Below, piece by piece: positions 22,118-33,554 of a stretch of 64,000 nt of DNA. Source of the stretch: Malachius bipustulatus (taxonomy: Eukaryota; Arthropoda; Insecta; Coleoptera; Melyridae); assembly GCA_910589415.1 (NCBI GenBank), contig OU342631.1, positions 14,198,001-14,262,000 on the forward strand, read 5' to 3'. The notes below the pieces were generated by a model. That model made no database searches, was not told the origin of the DNA, and worked only from the letters and a program-made list of their open reading frames with translations. Both the position numbers and the translations under genes were made by a program. The number at the start of each line of letters is the position of its first letter. Position 1 is the stretch's first letter.

Positions 22118-23204
22118 CAGTGAGAGTTTTTTAAGACGGAACATAGGAAATGAGCTTGTGAAGTATTGCTATGGAGATCGATCCGTTGCTGGGTAAGGTC
22201 GTTAAGGGTTTTGCAATAACCCCACACTTCAGATTAAATTATTAATTTGACGTTTATGAGTAAAACTTGTCGTCATGCAGTTACATTATTATACTAGCAT
22301 AGGTAGTTACTTAATTCATCAAAAATGTGGACAGCTGATGAGAAAATTGAAATTTACGCACATGGTACACCATGCAGTGTGTTTTCTTTATGTGAAGTTG
22401 AAAATTTGCGCTGGTACCATGTCACTATTATTATAGGACACAGTATCCATAGAAAGTGAATGTGTGGGCTGAAATGGTTAACACTCATATCTTGCAGCCA
22501 CTGCAAGAAAGAATCATTCCGACCATAAATAATCTACAAGTAGAAGGCCCTTTGTGGTACCAACAAAATGTTACAGCTTTTTTTTTCCCGGCAAGTTTGA
22601 CAATTGCTTAAAATGCTCAGTTTCCCGGTAGATGGATAGGAAGAGATGGAGTAATTAAGTGGCCGCCCAGGTCACCAGACTTAACATACTTGGATTTTTT
22701 ACTGGAGAAAAGTCAAGAAATCAGTTTCTAACATCGTGCTGCGAAGAAATATCTCCTGAACAGTGCAGAAATACGATAAATGTATTGATTCTACAATAAT
22801 TTTTTAGGACACTTGCCTATAATAGTCAACTGTTATGTGATACTATTTTAGAATAATAATTAACACTCTGCAGTATTTAATTTTCAATTATATTGTTTCT
22901 TTATAAAATACTTAGTACCTATACAGTTACACTTTTTTATATTTTGAAATAATTTCATTTTAATTAAAAAATGATTTATTGCATTGACTTTCAATACAGA
23001 ATCCCTATGTTCTATTTTAAATAACTCACTAATGCTAAATTCAACAATGCTCGAACGTAACCATAACTACGGTATTGTTAACGTATTGTTGCGGCTTTGT
23101 TGGAAATGCACTGATTTCGCTATGTTCCATTTTAAATGGTTCAACAACGTTAATTAGACTGCGTCACATTTTTTCTGATGTTCCGCGTTATGTGGTTCTC
23201 ACTG
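22118..23204 (+). mobile_element. Mariner-like transposon, decayed, TA-flanked
   Basis: Both ends read CAGTGAGA inward and share a second block GGAACAT about 20 bp in, with TA immediately outside (22116-22117 and 23205-23206). Length is about 1.09 kb, typical for a compact mariner/Tc1-group element. The interior contains a recognisable but broken transposase (22456-22800). The terminal repeats agree in blocks rather than continuously, so the exact boundaries are moderately certain. Confidence 0.6.
22456..22800 (+). pseudogene. Mariner-like (DDE-type) transposase fragment
   Basis: One frame from 22456 encodes VNVWAEMV..., then WYQQNVTAF, one stop codon, then NAQFPGRWIGRDG, WPPRSPDLTYLDFF. This is the order seen in insect mariner-like transposases of the DUF4817/DDE_3 type: VNVWAGI, W-x-QQDGAPAH, FP-x-RWIGR-G, WPPRSPDLTPLDFFLWG. 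The second catalytic aspartate (normally in QQDGA) is Asn here, while the third is kept in SPDLT. A further frame piece (CEEISPEQCRNTINVLI, about 22738-22788) matches the usual C-terminal region after a frame change. The N-terminal helix-turn-helix is not clear. With a stop, a frameshift and a lost catalytic residue, the gene is dead. Confidence 0.85.
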
Positions 23205-23699
23205 TATACATATAAGCAAAATAAGTAAGCATAAGTACGAATATCGCTATAGGGTTATTAATATAATTTCTTTGATGTTAATTATTATTACCTATATGTT
23301 TCTCAGCAAACACAATTGATGAAAGCTTAGCATTTATATCTGAATGACATTTCATTCAGCTTCTACAAGTCGGAGCTGTGCGCGATAAAATTTAAGGTAT
23401 TTTGAACCTGAACGTTACGAAATCTAAATGTCTAAGTGCCAGAAATATTTCGACGGATTCTTAGCTTAAAGACAAATAGCTACTAATTAATACCTGACTA
23501 ACAACCCGGACTGACTATGCCACATCGTCTTAGATGTATTATAATCCGTTTAATTTAACTCGACATTTTAAGCGCACTTTCTTAATTCGGGTATTTGAAT
23601 TTTATGATGAGCATTATTCGGTTATCTCATTTTAATCCGAGACGATTGAAAGCTTCTCAATTCTTCAAAATCTTCCTTATATTATTGACTGTCTCAATA

Positions 23700-26135
23700 A
23701 TATTATTGTCTCTCTGCTTTTGTTAATTTTTTTCAACGATTACTGATTTTTACGCCTTAAGGAAACAGAGTGAAACACTTTCCCTAAGCGGTATTTTTTT
23801 CTTTAGAAATATGTGAGTCGTTTCAATTATTCGCGAGACAACTTAATTTGTCGCTCTCCATTTGTTAATGTTTTTCAACGATTAGCGATCTTTTCGCCTT
23901 AAGGACACGGAGTGGAACCCTATTCCTTAGCCGCTGATCATCCGTATGAATATTTTCTTCGTCTAGGAATTTGTCGCTCGGTCCATTTCAATTATTCGTG
24001 ATAATGATTAATTTGTCGCTCTGCATTTGTTAATGTTTTTCAACGAGTAGCGAGCTTTTCGCCTTAAGGACACATAGTGAAACCCTTTTCCTTAGCAGCT
24101 GATCATCCGTATCAATATTTCTTTCTTTAGAAATTTGTGCGCCGTTTCAATTATTCGATTTATTCGCGAGACAAATCAATTTGTCGCTCTACATTCGTTA
24201 ATGTTTTTCAACGAGTTGCGATCTTTTCGCCTTGAGGACACAGAGTGAGCCACTTTTCCTTAGCCGCTGATCATCCGTATCAGTATTTTATTCGTCTAGG
24301 AATTTGTCGTTCGGTCCGTTTCTATTCGTGAAAATGATTAATTTGTCGCTCTGCATTTGTTAATCTTTTTCAAGGATTATCGATCTTTTCGCCTTAAAGA
24401 CACAGAGTGAAACCCTTTTCCTAATACAGCCGCTGATCATCCGTATCAATATTTCTTTCTTTAGAATTTTTGAGCCGTTCAATTATTCGATTTATTCGTG
24501 AGACAAATCAATTTGTCGCTCTACATTTTTTAATGTTTTTCAACGATTACCGATCTTTTCGCCTTAAAGACACAGAGTGAACCACTTTTCCTTAGCCGCT
24601 GATCATCCGTATCAATATTTTCTTCGTCTAGGAATTTGTCGTTCAGTCCGTTTCAATAATTATTCGTGAGAATAATTAATTTGTCGCTCTGCATTTGTTA
24701 ATGTTTTTCAACGAGTAGCGATCTTTTCGCCTTAAGGACACAGAGTGAAACCCTTTTCCTTAGCAGCTGATCATCCGTATCAATATTTTATTCATCTAGG
24801 AATTTGTCGCTCAGTCCGTTTTAGTTATTCGCGAGAAAAATTAATGTGTCGCTCAGCATTAGTTAATGTTTTTCAACGATTACCGATCTTTTCGCCTTAA
24901 GGAGACAGAGTGAACCACTTTTCCTTAGAAGCTGATCATTAGTATCAGTATTTTCTTCGTCTAGGAATTTGTCGTTCGGTCCGTTTCAATTATTCGTGAG
25001 AATAATTAATTTGTCGCTCTGCATTTGTTGATGTTTGTCAACGAGTAGCGATCTTTTCGCCTTAAGGACACAGAGTGAAACCCTTTTCCTTAGCAGCTGA
25101 TCATCCGTATCAATATTTTATTCATCTAGGAATTTGTCGCTCAGTCCGTTTTAATTATTCGCGAGAAAAATTAATGTGTCGCTCAGCATTAGTTAATGTT
25201 TTTCAACGATTATCGATCTTTTCGCCTTAAAGACACAGAGTGAAACCCTTTTCCTTACACAGCCTCTGATCATCCGTATCAATATTTCTTTCTTTAGAAA
25301 TTTGTGAGCCGTTCAATTATTCGATTTATTCGCCAGACAAATCAATTTGTCGCTCTACATTTTTTAATATTTTTCAACGATTACCGATCTTTTCGCCTTA
25401 TAAGGACACGGAGTGAAACCCTTTTCCTTAGCCGCTGATCATCCGTATCAATATTTTCTTCGTCTAGGAACTTGTCGTTCGGTCCGTTTCAATTATTCGT
25501 GAGAATAATTAATTTGTCGCTTTGCATTTGTTAATGTTTTTCAACGAGTAGCGATCTTTTCGCCTTAAGGACACAGAGTGAAACCCTTTTCCTTAGCAGC
25601 TGATCATCCGTATCAATATATTGTTCATCTAGGAATTTGTCGCTCAGTCCGTTTTAATTATTCGCGAGAAAAATTAATGTGTCGCTCGGCATTAGTTAGG
25701 TAATGTTTTTCAACGATTATCGATCTTTTCGCCTTAAAGACACAGAGTGAAACCCTTTTCCTTACACAGCCTCTGATCATCCGTATCAATATTTCTTTCT
25801 TTAGAAATTTGTGAGCCGTTCAATTATTCGATTTATTCGCCAGACAAATCAATTTGTCGCTCTACATTTTTTAATGTTTTTCTACGATTACCGATCTTTT
25901 CGCCTTATAAGGACACGGAGTGAAACCCTTTTCCTTAGCCGCTGATCATCCGTATCAATATTTTCTTCGTCTAGGAACTTGTCGTTCGGTCCGTTTCAAT
26001 TATTCGTGAGAATAATTATAATTTGTCGCTCTGCATTTGTTAATGTTTTTCAACGAGTAGCGATCTTTTCGCTTTAAGGGCACGGAGTAAAACCCTTTTC
26101 CTTAGCCGCTGATCCTCCGTATTGATGTATTCTTC
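23700..26135 (+). repeat. Satellite array, about 15 monomers of 161-171 bp, with higher-order structure
   Basis: The anchor CGATCTTTTCGCCTTAAGG recurs at about 23885, 24050, 24219, 24380, 24550, 24719, 24884, 25049, 25214, 25385, 25552, 25721, 25892 and 26061, with a diverged first copy near 23740. Every monomer also has GCTGATCATCCGTAT and AATTTGTCGCTC. Three monomer types occur: A (TTCGTCTAGGAA), B (TTCATCTAGGAA with AATGTGTCGCTC) and C (TTCTTTAGAAATTTGTG with ATTCGATTTATTCG). Their order is A C A C A B A B C A B C A, so the right part repeats a three-monomer block of 503-509 bp. No coding potential. Confidence 0.9.
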
Positions 26136-26147
26136 GTCGGGGAAATT

Positions 26148-26725
26148 GTCCAAGCTATGGGCAAAATTCAGTTTCATAAATCTAACTAGCCGAATTGTGA
26201 ACAACGCGTTACCGAAAAAAAATTCCACCATGCACTTTACATGAGAAAAATTACCTTAAAGCTGACCTAATTTGATGCACTTTGTGGTTCCAGAAAAAAA
26301 ATTGCTTCGCCTTTCACCAATGTGACGGGATAGAAAGGTTCTAGATTGATTTGCTTGGCTCGTAGCTACACTTTGTTGAAGAGTAATTCTTGTCCAAAAA
26401 GTTACCGGGAAAATTCAGTTTCATAAATCTGACTAGCCGAATTTTGATCAACGCTTTACCAAAAAAAGTTCCACCATGCACTTTCCCATGAGAAAAATAA
26501 CCTCTAAGCTGACTAAATTTGATGTACTTTGAGGTTACCGACAAATTTAGCCTCGCCTTCGGCCTTCCGCCAAAATCACTGGAGAGAAAGGTCCTAGATT
26601 GATTTGCCTATGGCTCGTAGCTACACTTTGTTGAATAATGTAAGTCTTGTCCAAGTTACGGCGAAAATTCAGTTTCATGAATCTAACTGGCCGAATTTTG
26701 ACCAACGCGTTACCGAAAAAATCCC
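26148..26725 (+). repeat. Second tandem array, about 250-bp unit, 2.3 copies
   Basis: GTCCAA anchors at about 26148, 26393 and 26650 are each followed by AAAATTCAGTTTCAT(A/G)AATCT and CTAG/TGGCCGAATT, then ACCATGCACTTT, GAGAAAAAT, TGATTTGCCT/TTGGCTCGTAG. It directly abuts the satellite array. An inverted fragment of the same unit lies at about 27840-27900. Confidence 0.75.
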
Positions 26726-26800
26726 GCGACTATCCTGGCTCCGCCACAATTATAATTTCCAACAGGAAATAAGGCATTTTATCAATTATTCCAAAAAACT

Positions 26801-26957
26801 TTATAGTTATTTATGTATCAAGGGAGTTATGAGGATGTTAATTACAGAGGGCAACATATTGCAATCCCGAGGGACATTAGTCCCGAGGGATAATGTTTGT
26901 TAAGTTGCCCGAGGTTATTAACATCCAATAACTCACGTGATACATAAATAATTTTAT
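26801..26957. mobile_element. Short foldback element
   Basis: TTATTTATGTATCA..GAGTTAT and GATGTTAAT..AC..GGGCAAC on the left (26801-26862) pair with their complements on the right (26896-26957), around a spacer with two CCCGAGGGA words. A related GGGAGTTA..TAACTCCC palindrome occurs at about 27170-27230. Non-coding. Confidence 0.6.
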
Positions 26958-28338
26958 TTCATAAAAAATGAAATATAAAAACCAAATCTGTTGGTTTTTA
27001 AAATTAAACGAATAATTAATAATGCTTTCTGATTATTAAACGAATGTTTTTAATAATTGAGTATAAGCATGATTACTATGGATATATCAACTGAAAAGTT
27101 TATAGAAAATGACATATGAAATCCAAATATTGTTGGTTACCAGAATTAAACAAATAGTAATAATAGAGGGAGTTAAGGAGTAATAACAGCCCAGTATAAC
27201 TCCCAAGGGAGTTAGGAATATGTTTATAGTTACGGTAATCAAGCGTTTATCTAGTTAGGTAATGTATTAGTATGAAATAAAAATATTTACTAAATTCCCA
27301 TTAATGTCATATTTGGTCATTATTTATAACTATCATGGTGGTGTGGTTGTCGGGAAAAAATAACACGACTCAACCAGTTCAGGTGTCATAGTTACCAAGC
27401 TTGTAAACCTGCATAAAAATGGAATGCTCTGTAATATTTTTTTGCTGTACCGGCATATGCCTACAATAATTTACCGGTAGGTAAAGAATAAAAAAGTGAC
27501 GTATGTACTGCTACTTATCGATTGAACACAATAATGAGATCCTACCGCTTACCTAAATATTCCTTTAGTGGAATGTCCTTGTTTGTTTTAGTTCACCTGC
27601 AGGACCTATACCAATAAAGTGGTCGAAAATCAAATAGTTCTAGTTCTTTAGTCTTTTTATCATCCTCATTTATCTAAGACATTATAAGACTTATGTGTTA
27701 GGAATGTGACGTGTTCTTAAGGGAAGCCATAACTTTTCTTATTTTTTTATACTATAATAGATTAATACTATAAAATTTGTTTCAAATCTCATAAATTTAT
27801 TTGATCCATCATTATTATAGTACCTTTTATAGTGCATCAAGTTAAGTCAGCTTTAAGACTATTTTTCTCATGCGAAAGTGCATGGTAGTACTTTTTGGTG
27901 GAGCCAGTCAAATCAATATAGAACCTTTTCCTGCCGTGACTTTGGCACGATGAAAATTTTTTTCGGCAAGCTCATATACTCAGATGAGAATGAAAATTAT
28001 ATAAAATTAATAATTTATTATCCTATTTACTCACAGTAATAAATTACGTAAATCCTTTATTCTGTATTATAAAAGTATGTACAGATGGCAAAAAAAAATT
28101 CCTCCAAATTTCATAACCCATATGTAGTATGGTTTTATTCTATAACACACAGTACTAAAACATTATTTAAAAGATGCATGGGACATTTCTACAACAGGCA
28201 GCGGTTGATAAAAAGATACCAGAGGGTCGAATTATCGGGCGGTATCAAAGGATGTCGGCAGGTAATTAAGCAGGACGGTTTACTCGTTCAGGCAGTCTTC
28301 GATAGCCTGACCTTTAGCGGCGAGTCCTGGCACTTCAC
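26958..28338. other. Region without a supported gene; repeat fragments
   Basis: About 26965-27165 contains two diverged direct copies of an ATGAAAT..CCAAAT..TTGTTGGTT..AAATTAAAC block. About 27840-27900 is an inverted fragment of the 26148-26725 unit. The 93-codon frame at 28085-28366 shows no domain and overlaps the GC-richer patch discussed next. Confidence 0.45.
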
Positions 28339-28377
28339 CTGTCCAGGGATTCTCCTCCTCCGGTAGTCAAAACTCAT
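28339..28377 (-). CDS. Weak candidate first coding exon
   Basis: In a locally GC-rich patch (about 28190-28370) the minus strand reads ATG followed by 12 codons (MSFDYRRRRIPGQ) straight into a strong donor CAG|GTGAAG. Without splicing the frame continues to a stop after 29 codons. No downstream exon has been identified, and there is no domain evidence. The case rests on the ATG, base composition and donor only; a chance match is quite possible. Confidence 0.2.
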
Positions 28378-30000
28378 ATCATTAATCACCTTCTAATTTA
28401 TATTATCGACCCGTGTCAATTATCCACAGTGACTACAATTTATAGAAATTGTCTCCGCGAGTTACGACTGACGACTGAAAAATAATTCCAGTAGGTCTGA
28501 CAGTTTTGTTTTCTATATATTATGCGGTCGATGTCGTGCATGGTGCAGGGGTTCGGATTCTTCTGCTGTTATTACAATTTGGAGGAATTTGTAAGGAACT
28601 GTTTATGAATTTTAAGAATTTTAATCGTCTTGATTATGATAATAAGAGAGATTTATGTAAATAATAATTTTGTTGACATTTTTTAACAGCAAGAATAATA
28701 AATTTTTATACTTATTCGTGCCATGGTCATCATCTTAAACCCTAAAACTCTTATGTGAATTTATTGATTTAAAAATATGGAGACCTTATCAGAGGAGGAA
28801 TGATTTTTGAGTCTTATTTTTAAACCTTCCACGTTCCTGTTGAAACTAACCAAAAACATATTTGGAAGCTCCATGAAATACACCCACAAATTTTATGATG
28901 TTTTCCTGCTATGTTAACCGTTCATTGTAATCATAATTTATCATTGAAATTCCTGGCAACCTAACCTCCCATTCCCATGCAATAAACAATTTTTGCACGG
29001 CAGTCAACACAGCTTAACCTGATGAAAACCATTTCACTAAAGAGAGAACACTATAAAGAAGAAGTATAAATTGTTTCAATTTATTTAATAATTAGAGTGT
29101 CGAAGATTTTGGCATGAGCCTCGTATATAAACTATAAACACTGTATCAAGGTAGACCACCAAAGTCGAGATGCATCTTCAGTTCTTGTATCCTCTCTTCG
29201 GTTCTGTCGTTTAATGCCATCGTAAAAAAGTACTTCAGATAGAGCAAATTGGATCACATGGGAATTTTATTACGATACTGATACTTCGTAAGAGCTGTAC
29301 CTTTTACATTCTGCTTCGGAGATCAATCGCGTATGGTTATATGCAATTAGTTACCGCACTTTCTGCAAAATTTTAACGTTTACGTGACAATAAAAAATTG
29401 AAGAAACAACATTTTGAGAAATAATTCTCGCCATTACTTCATTTTATTATGAATTATTTTGTGTGTGAATCAAATTGACTATGATTTAATTAAATTTTTC
29501 AATTGTTCTCTTCTTTCAATAAACACTACATATGTGGTTTTTTTTGTATATTAACGATTATTTCTAGAATAATTGAAAACATTAGGCGTTTTTCTCCCCA
29601 TTTTTTGCTCCAACCACGCTTCAATAATTCATTTTTCTAAACGCCCCTTTGGACGGGCGTCCAAGTGCAAATATTTCTCTTGCAATTCATTAATAAAATC
29701 AGTCCCTTCCTAAGAACTAAATTTTTTTAGAGGTAAGTATTCATTATTCTTTTTTGTTCTCTAGATCTAGAGCATTCATAATCCAGATTTATGTTTAAAA
29801 ATTGAAAGAGTAGCTCTCAAAATCAACAGGTATCGCACACTCCTTCTCGAGGGTGCGGGAGTGAAAAATGCTTAATAGAAAATAGTTCCGGGAATGGATA
29901 TAATAGATGACTAATTATTCCAAGCAACTTTTGCTCTATAAAGCTTTTCCTGAAAGTCAATGTAGGTTCTTTTCGACTTATTTGTGAGTGAATATGTCAA
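28378..30000. other. Region without a recognised gene
   Basis: AT-rich throughout, no long frames and no repeats matched elsewhere in the window. Nothing seen that supports a feature. Confidence 0.4.
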
Positions 30001-31430
30001 AAATGATGACGTGTCTTTGGGTTCTCCATCAGCAACTCTGGAGAGCAGCTGTCTCGAGATATTCTTAGAGTTCTGCCCCTAAGTGACCTACTCCCTCTAT
30101 GGTGCTGGTATAGTGTGGTCCCTGAGCTCCTTTACCACCTCGGATTGATATATAGGGTTGATCATCTTGGCAAAAGGTGCATGGTGGATTACATCGGCCT
30201 GAGGGTGATGATCCTTCATCTCCGACTAAGGGGGGCGAGTGCCCTGTCGGAAAGAGACCAATTCCCACTCTAGCCGGACATAAGTTGATGAATTCAAAAA
30301 GTAAGAGAGAAATGTCCTATAATACTGAAATCATCTTATTTCTAAAATAAGATAATCAAAAAATTATCGGCGGCGTCTACAAGCGCGATCACTCGAAGAT
30401 ATAATGATCGTCCATACGATATTCTTCAGCAAGATTATGTGCGCGAAGGTGGTGGAATTTTAAACTAACAACTAACCCATCGAGATACCTACCTATTTAA
30501 TTAGATTAGATTAGATTCGTCGTGAGTGTATGGACCATTGTGACACCTCCACTGCGACCGAAGGTCTATTGTGGCTCACATCTAATCGTGCTGATGCTAC
30601 ATTAACCCCATCAGATCAGCCTTTTTGAGGAAGTTGAATTCGACTTGCTTTTTCTCGGGGGATATTTATTTCTCCTCCAGGTCCATCAGCAGTTGCCTGA
30701 AGATCGAGGTTTTGGCTCTCCTCGTCTGAGAATCTTTGTTTTACATACTCCGTGGATGTCCCAGGAGTGACTGGGTAAGGTTGGTCCACTCCCCGCAGAG
30801 CGCGCATTCGAAGAGTAAGGCTCAATACAACGGGGTGCGCCCAGTGCCCCGAGGTTATGTTTGCCGCTAAGACTGAGCTAAAGTCCGTTTCAGCGAAACT
30901 TGTGCAAAAGTCATAAACCCGTCACAGGTAATCCCACCCTCTGGCCCAGCCTGTCATCGTCATACAATAGAAGAACTATTTACTTTTCTGACGTAAAATT
31001 TTGAAGACAAGGTAAGTCGCAATGCAGATGTTTATGAAGAATAAGGAGAGGAATATATTCAGACCTTTTAGCAAACAACCAGTAACATGGCATATTTTAG
31101 ATTATAGGGGTAAACCAGAAATCCCAAACATTTGTTATAGCCAGGTACACCAAATATTAAGTGTATTTATAGCAAAATGCACGTTTGTAAGTAGGCATGT
31201 TTAGACCACTGTACTACTTTAGGTGGAGCTTCAAAACTGATGACATTTATGGCTTTTGCACAAGTTTCGCTGAAACAGACTTTACCCACGAGACAGAGAG
31301 TGATATACGGTTTAACGGAGGCCCACATTCGGGCATTCTCCGACTCCGTTGCCCCTGGTGCAGACCTTTAGTCAAGACACGACAACTGTTGGGGTATCAC
31401 ATACCGAAATTTTGGAGTTGAGTTTGTGTT
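30001..31430. other. GC-richer block, probably decayed retroelement sequence, unassigned
   Basis: Two GC-richer islands (30010-30270 and 30520-30960) stand out. The second is bordered on its left by (GATTA)n at about 30500-30517, which on the minus strand is a plausible LINE 3' tail, with minus-strand frames (30616-30825) upstream of it. A 35-bp block around GCACAAGTTTCGCTGAAAC occurs inverted at about 30880-30912 and 31246-31280. Short open frames (30065-30268, 31022-31204, 31197-31421, about 30345-30475) show no definite domain. Confidence 0.35.
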
Positions 31431-32319
31431 ACCCCGGACCCCTTTTATAGGAGATAATTAAGAAGACTGGTTATGCCACTACCTATGCTTTTCCCCTATT
31501 CCCTCGAAACCGTTTTTGTGTTTTCGAAAACAAAATTGCAAATTCACAATATTCAGAGCTATGGCCAATCTGAAATTTCGAAATCGACACACAAATTGAC
31601 ACTTTACATTTCTACCTCTTTAAAAGCACTCGCCTATGTGTAGAGAAAATTTACTATTTACATAAAGCGTTTACTTATAAGGAAATAATAACTCAAAAGT
31701 AATAGCTACTGTTAAGATAAGCACACCCAGTTTTTACATAGTAAATTTGCAGCAATTAGTTACAGAAACAATAAATAATAGCAATTGTAATATAATATAT
31801 AGGTAAAAGTAACAAGTTCTTATTATTATTATAACGCTCATTAAATAAGTAGGTAATAAAGTATATCCCATAGACTTACTATACCTACGTCAATTACTAC
31901 TGTCTGCTATGAAAATTTCAGTGGAATTGCGTCGCAAACGTGTCGTAGAAAATTGATAAAGAAATTTAGCAATTTTGCCCCTTTTCCTATACATACGCCA
32001 CTGCGGCTAACTCAAAATAGCAAGAATTACGATTTTTTACAATCTTTTTTACCCTTTTTGATAAACTTTCTTGATTTCTATTGTTAATTTGGGGCATAAA
32101 AAGCACTTTCTAGATCGTTTTTTTTAGGGGATGAAAGTAAGTAATCAAACCATTTCTCGAAACAAATCAACGGGTACCGGAATTTTTTTCAATATGCGAT
32201 ATGTGCCTCAAACACCCTGTTGTGCTTTGGATTGGGCGCCGATTTTCGATTTCCGTCAGAAAAATTCTTTCATATTTCATCTCGCTAATGATTTTTATCG
32301 TTTTGACAAGTAGCAGCAA
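31431..32319. other. Region without a recognised gene
   Basis: AT-rich. A 60-codon frame at 32131-32313 has no domain or splice context. A run near 31815-31835 is (TTA)-rich. Nothing else seen. Confidence 0.4.
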
Positions 32320-32845
32320 AGTAGCAGCCTCTGGAATTGGAAGTAAGTCGTTGCTACGTATCTGAGACTAAATTTTTGACACTAAAGTTATTATTACCTC
32401 AATTACTATATAGTTACGTTTCTTCTTACCTAGTAGTTTTTAAAGTCTACGTAACGTCATCGTCACTAATAAAATTACCTCAAAATCGTTGGAACCTTGA
32501 AGTAATATTATGATGGTTGTTATAACTTTGACAGGTTACCTATAATATTTACTTCAAAGTTTCTTAAACTTACAAGTAGGTAGCTGCTGAAATTGTGATT
32601 ACGTTTTTTGGACTTGAAATTAAAATTTAAAGTCGTGGAACCTTGTAGTAATGTTCAAAGTAAAACTAACGTTCTGGCTACTAATGAAAAATACTGAAAA
32701 ATGTTCCCCATTTTTGTGCCAGGTACGTTATAGAACCGTTCTAATTCCGTTCCTATAACTAGTGGCAAAAACTTTAAAGTTCCGGTGTAGTCTTTGTTAC
32801 GTAGTTAAAACTAAAAATGCTGCTTGGGATAATATTGTGGCGAAG
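32320..32845 (+). repeat. Dispersed repeat family, plus-strand copy
   Basis: Matches the reverse complement of 20100-20740 (see there for shared blocks). Near its end it has ATAACTAGTGGCAA and ACTTTAAAGTTCC, which also occur in diverged form near 13395-13430, and GCTGCTTGGGA, which appears at the opposite end of the 20.1-20.7 kb copy, hinting at a permuted or tandemly arranged source. Confidence 0.6.
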
Positions 32846-32929
32846 GAACACTGACCGATTTATTTTGGGTCAGAATTCATGTTTGTTTATTTACGTTACA
32901 TTCCCTGCAAATACAGAATGCCAGATAAT

Positions 32930-33149
32930 TTCCATAGTATTCGAAAGCAGCGTGACCGTGACGGGTGACGTGAGAGATTATTCTGCCTGCGTCTGGAGTC
33001 ATTATAGTGACACGTTCAGAAATATCTAGAATCCACGACCGGCGTGCATATAAGAGTTCCATGACAAAAGTCAGTTTAGATTAGATTGGAGCGTTATAGA
33101 GTAAAGTGATTAAGAAGTGATTGTTATTTAATTAGATTTGGCAATAGAT
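32930..33149 (+). mobile_element. Truncated LTR fragment with promoter elements
   Basis: CAGAAATATCTAGAATCCAC at about 33018 is a diverged match to CAGACATTTCTAGACTCCAC in the candidate LTR at 45381-45835, and both have a TCAGTT initiator about 50-110 bp downstream. A TATAAG lies at 33049-33054 and the TCAGTTT initiator at 33071-33077. The fragment stops where a MITE begins at about 33150. It is most simply the U3/R part of an old LTR of the same family. Confidence 0.4.
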
Positions 33150-33481
33150 GTTCGATTTTAATTACTTAAGGAGTTGCACGACCTCAACAAAGTTTTCTGC
33201 ATAAGATGCCAATTTAAGAATATTTATTTGACTTTACCTCGGCTTTACCTGGTAAAAGAAATTACTGCGATGAAAAAAATATACTTTTTTTAAATAGGTA
33301 GAACCAAAGTAAAGTAAAATAAATATTCTTGAATTGGCTCCTATGCAGAAAACTCTGTTAAGGTCGTTTAACTCCTTAAGTAATTAAAATCGAACATTAT
33401 GATGATTATAGGATTTTTTTAAGATACCTCATCTTTCATTTTTGTAACAATTTGATGGTGAACTAATAAATCGCCCTGTAT
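33150..33481. mobile_element. MITE related to 48531-48932, left end missing
   Basis: TTCGATTTTAATTACTTAAG at about 33152 pairs with its complement near 33375-33395; homology runs through TTTTCTGCATA and AATATTTATTT. The right end continues to GATGGTGAACTAATAAATCG..CCTGTA (to 33481), which matches the right end of the 48531-48932 element. The corresponding left outer end is absent here, so this copy is truncated. Confidence 0.6.
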
Positions 33482-33554
33482 AATAACATAATAGTATATG
33501 TATGATGTTATTTCATATAATGATAGGTATATGCAGGTACATATTACGTACATA

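Noticed and set aside
23700..26135. CRISPR-like array of repeats and spacers
   Set aside because: The whole 161-171-bp monomer is repeated, with no short repeat/unique spacer alternation, and the setting is eukaryotic: it is a satellite.
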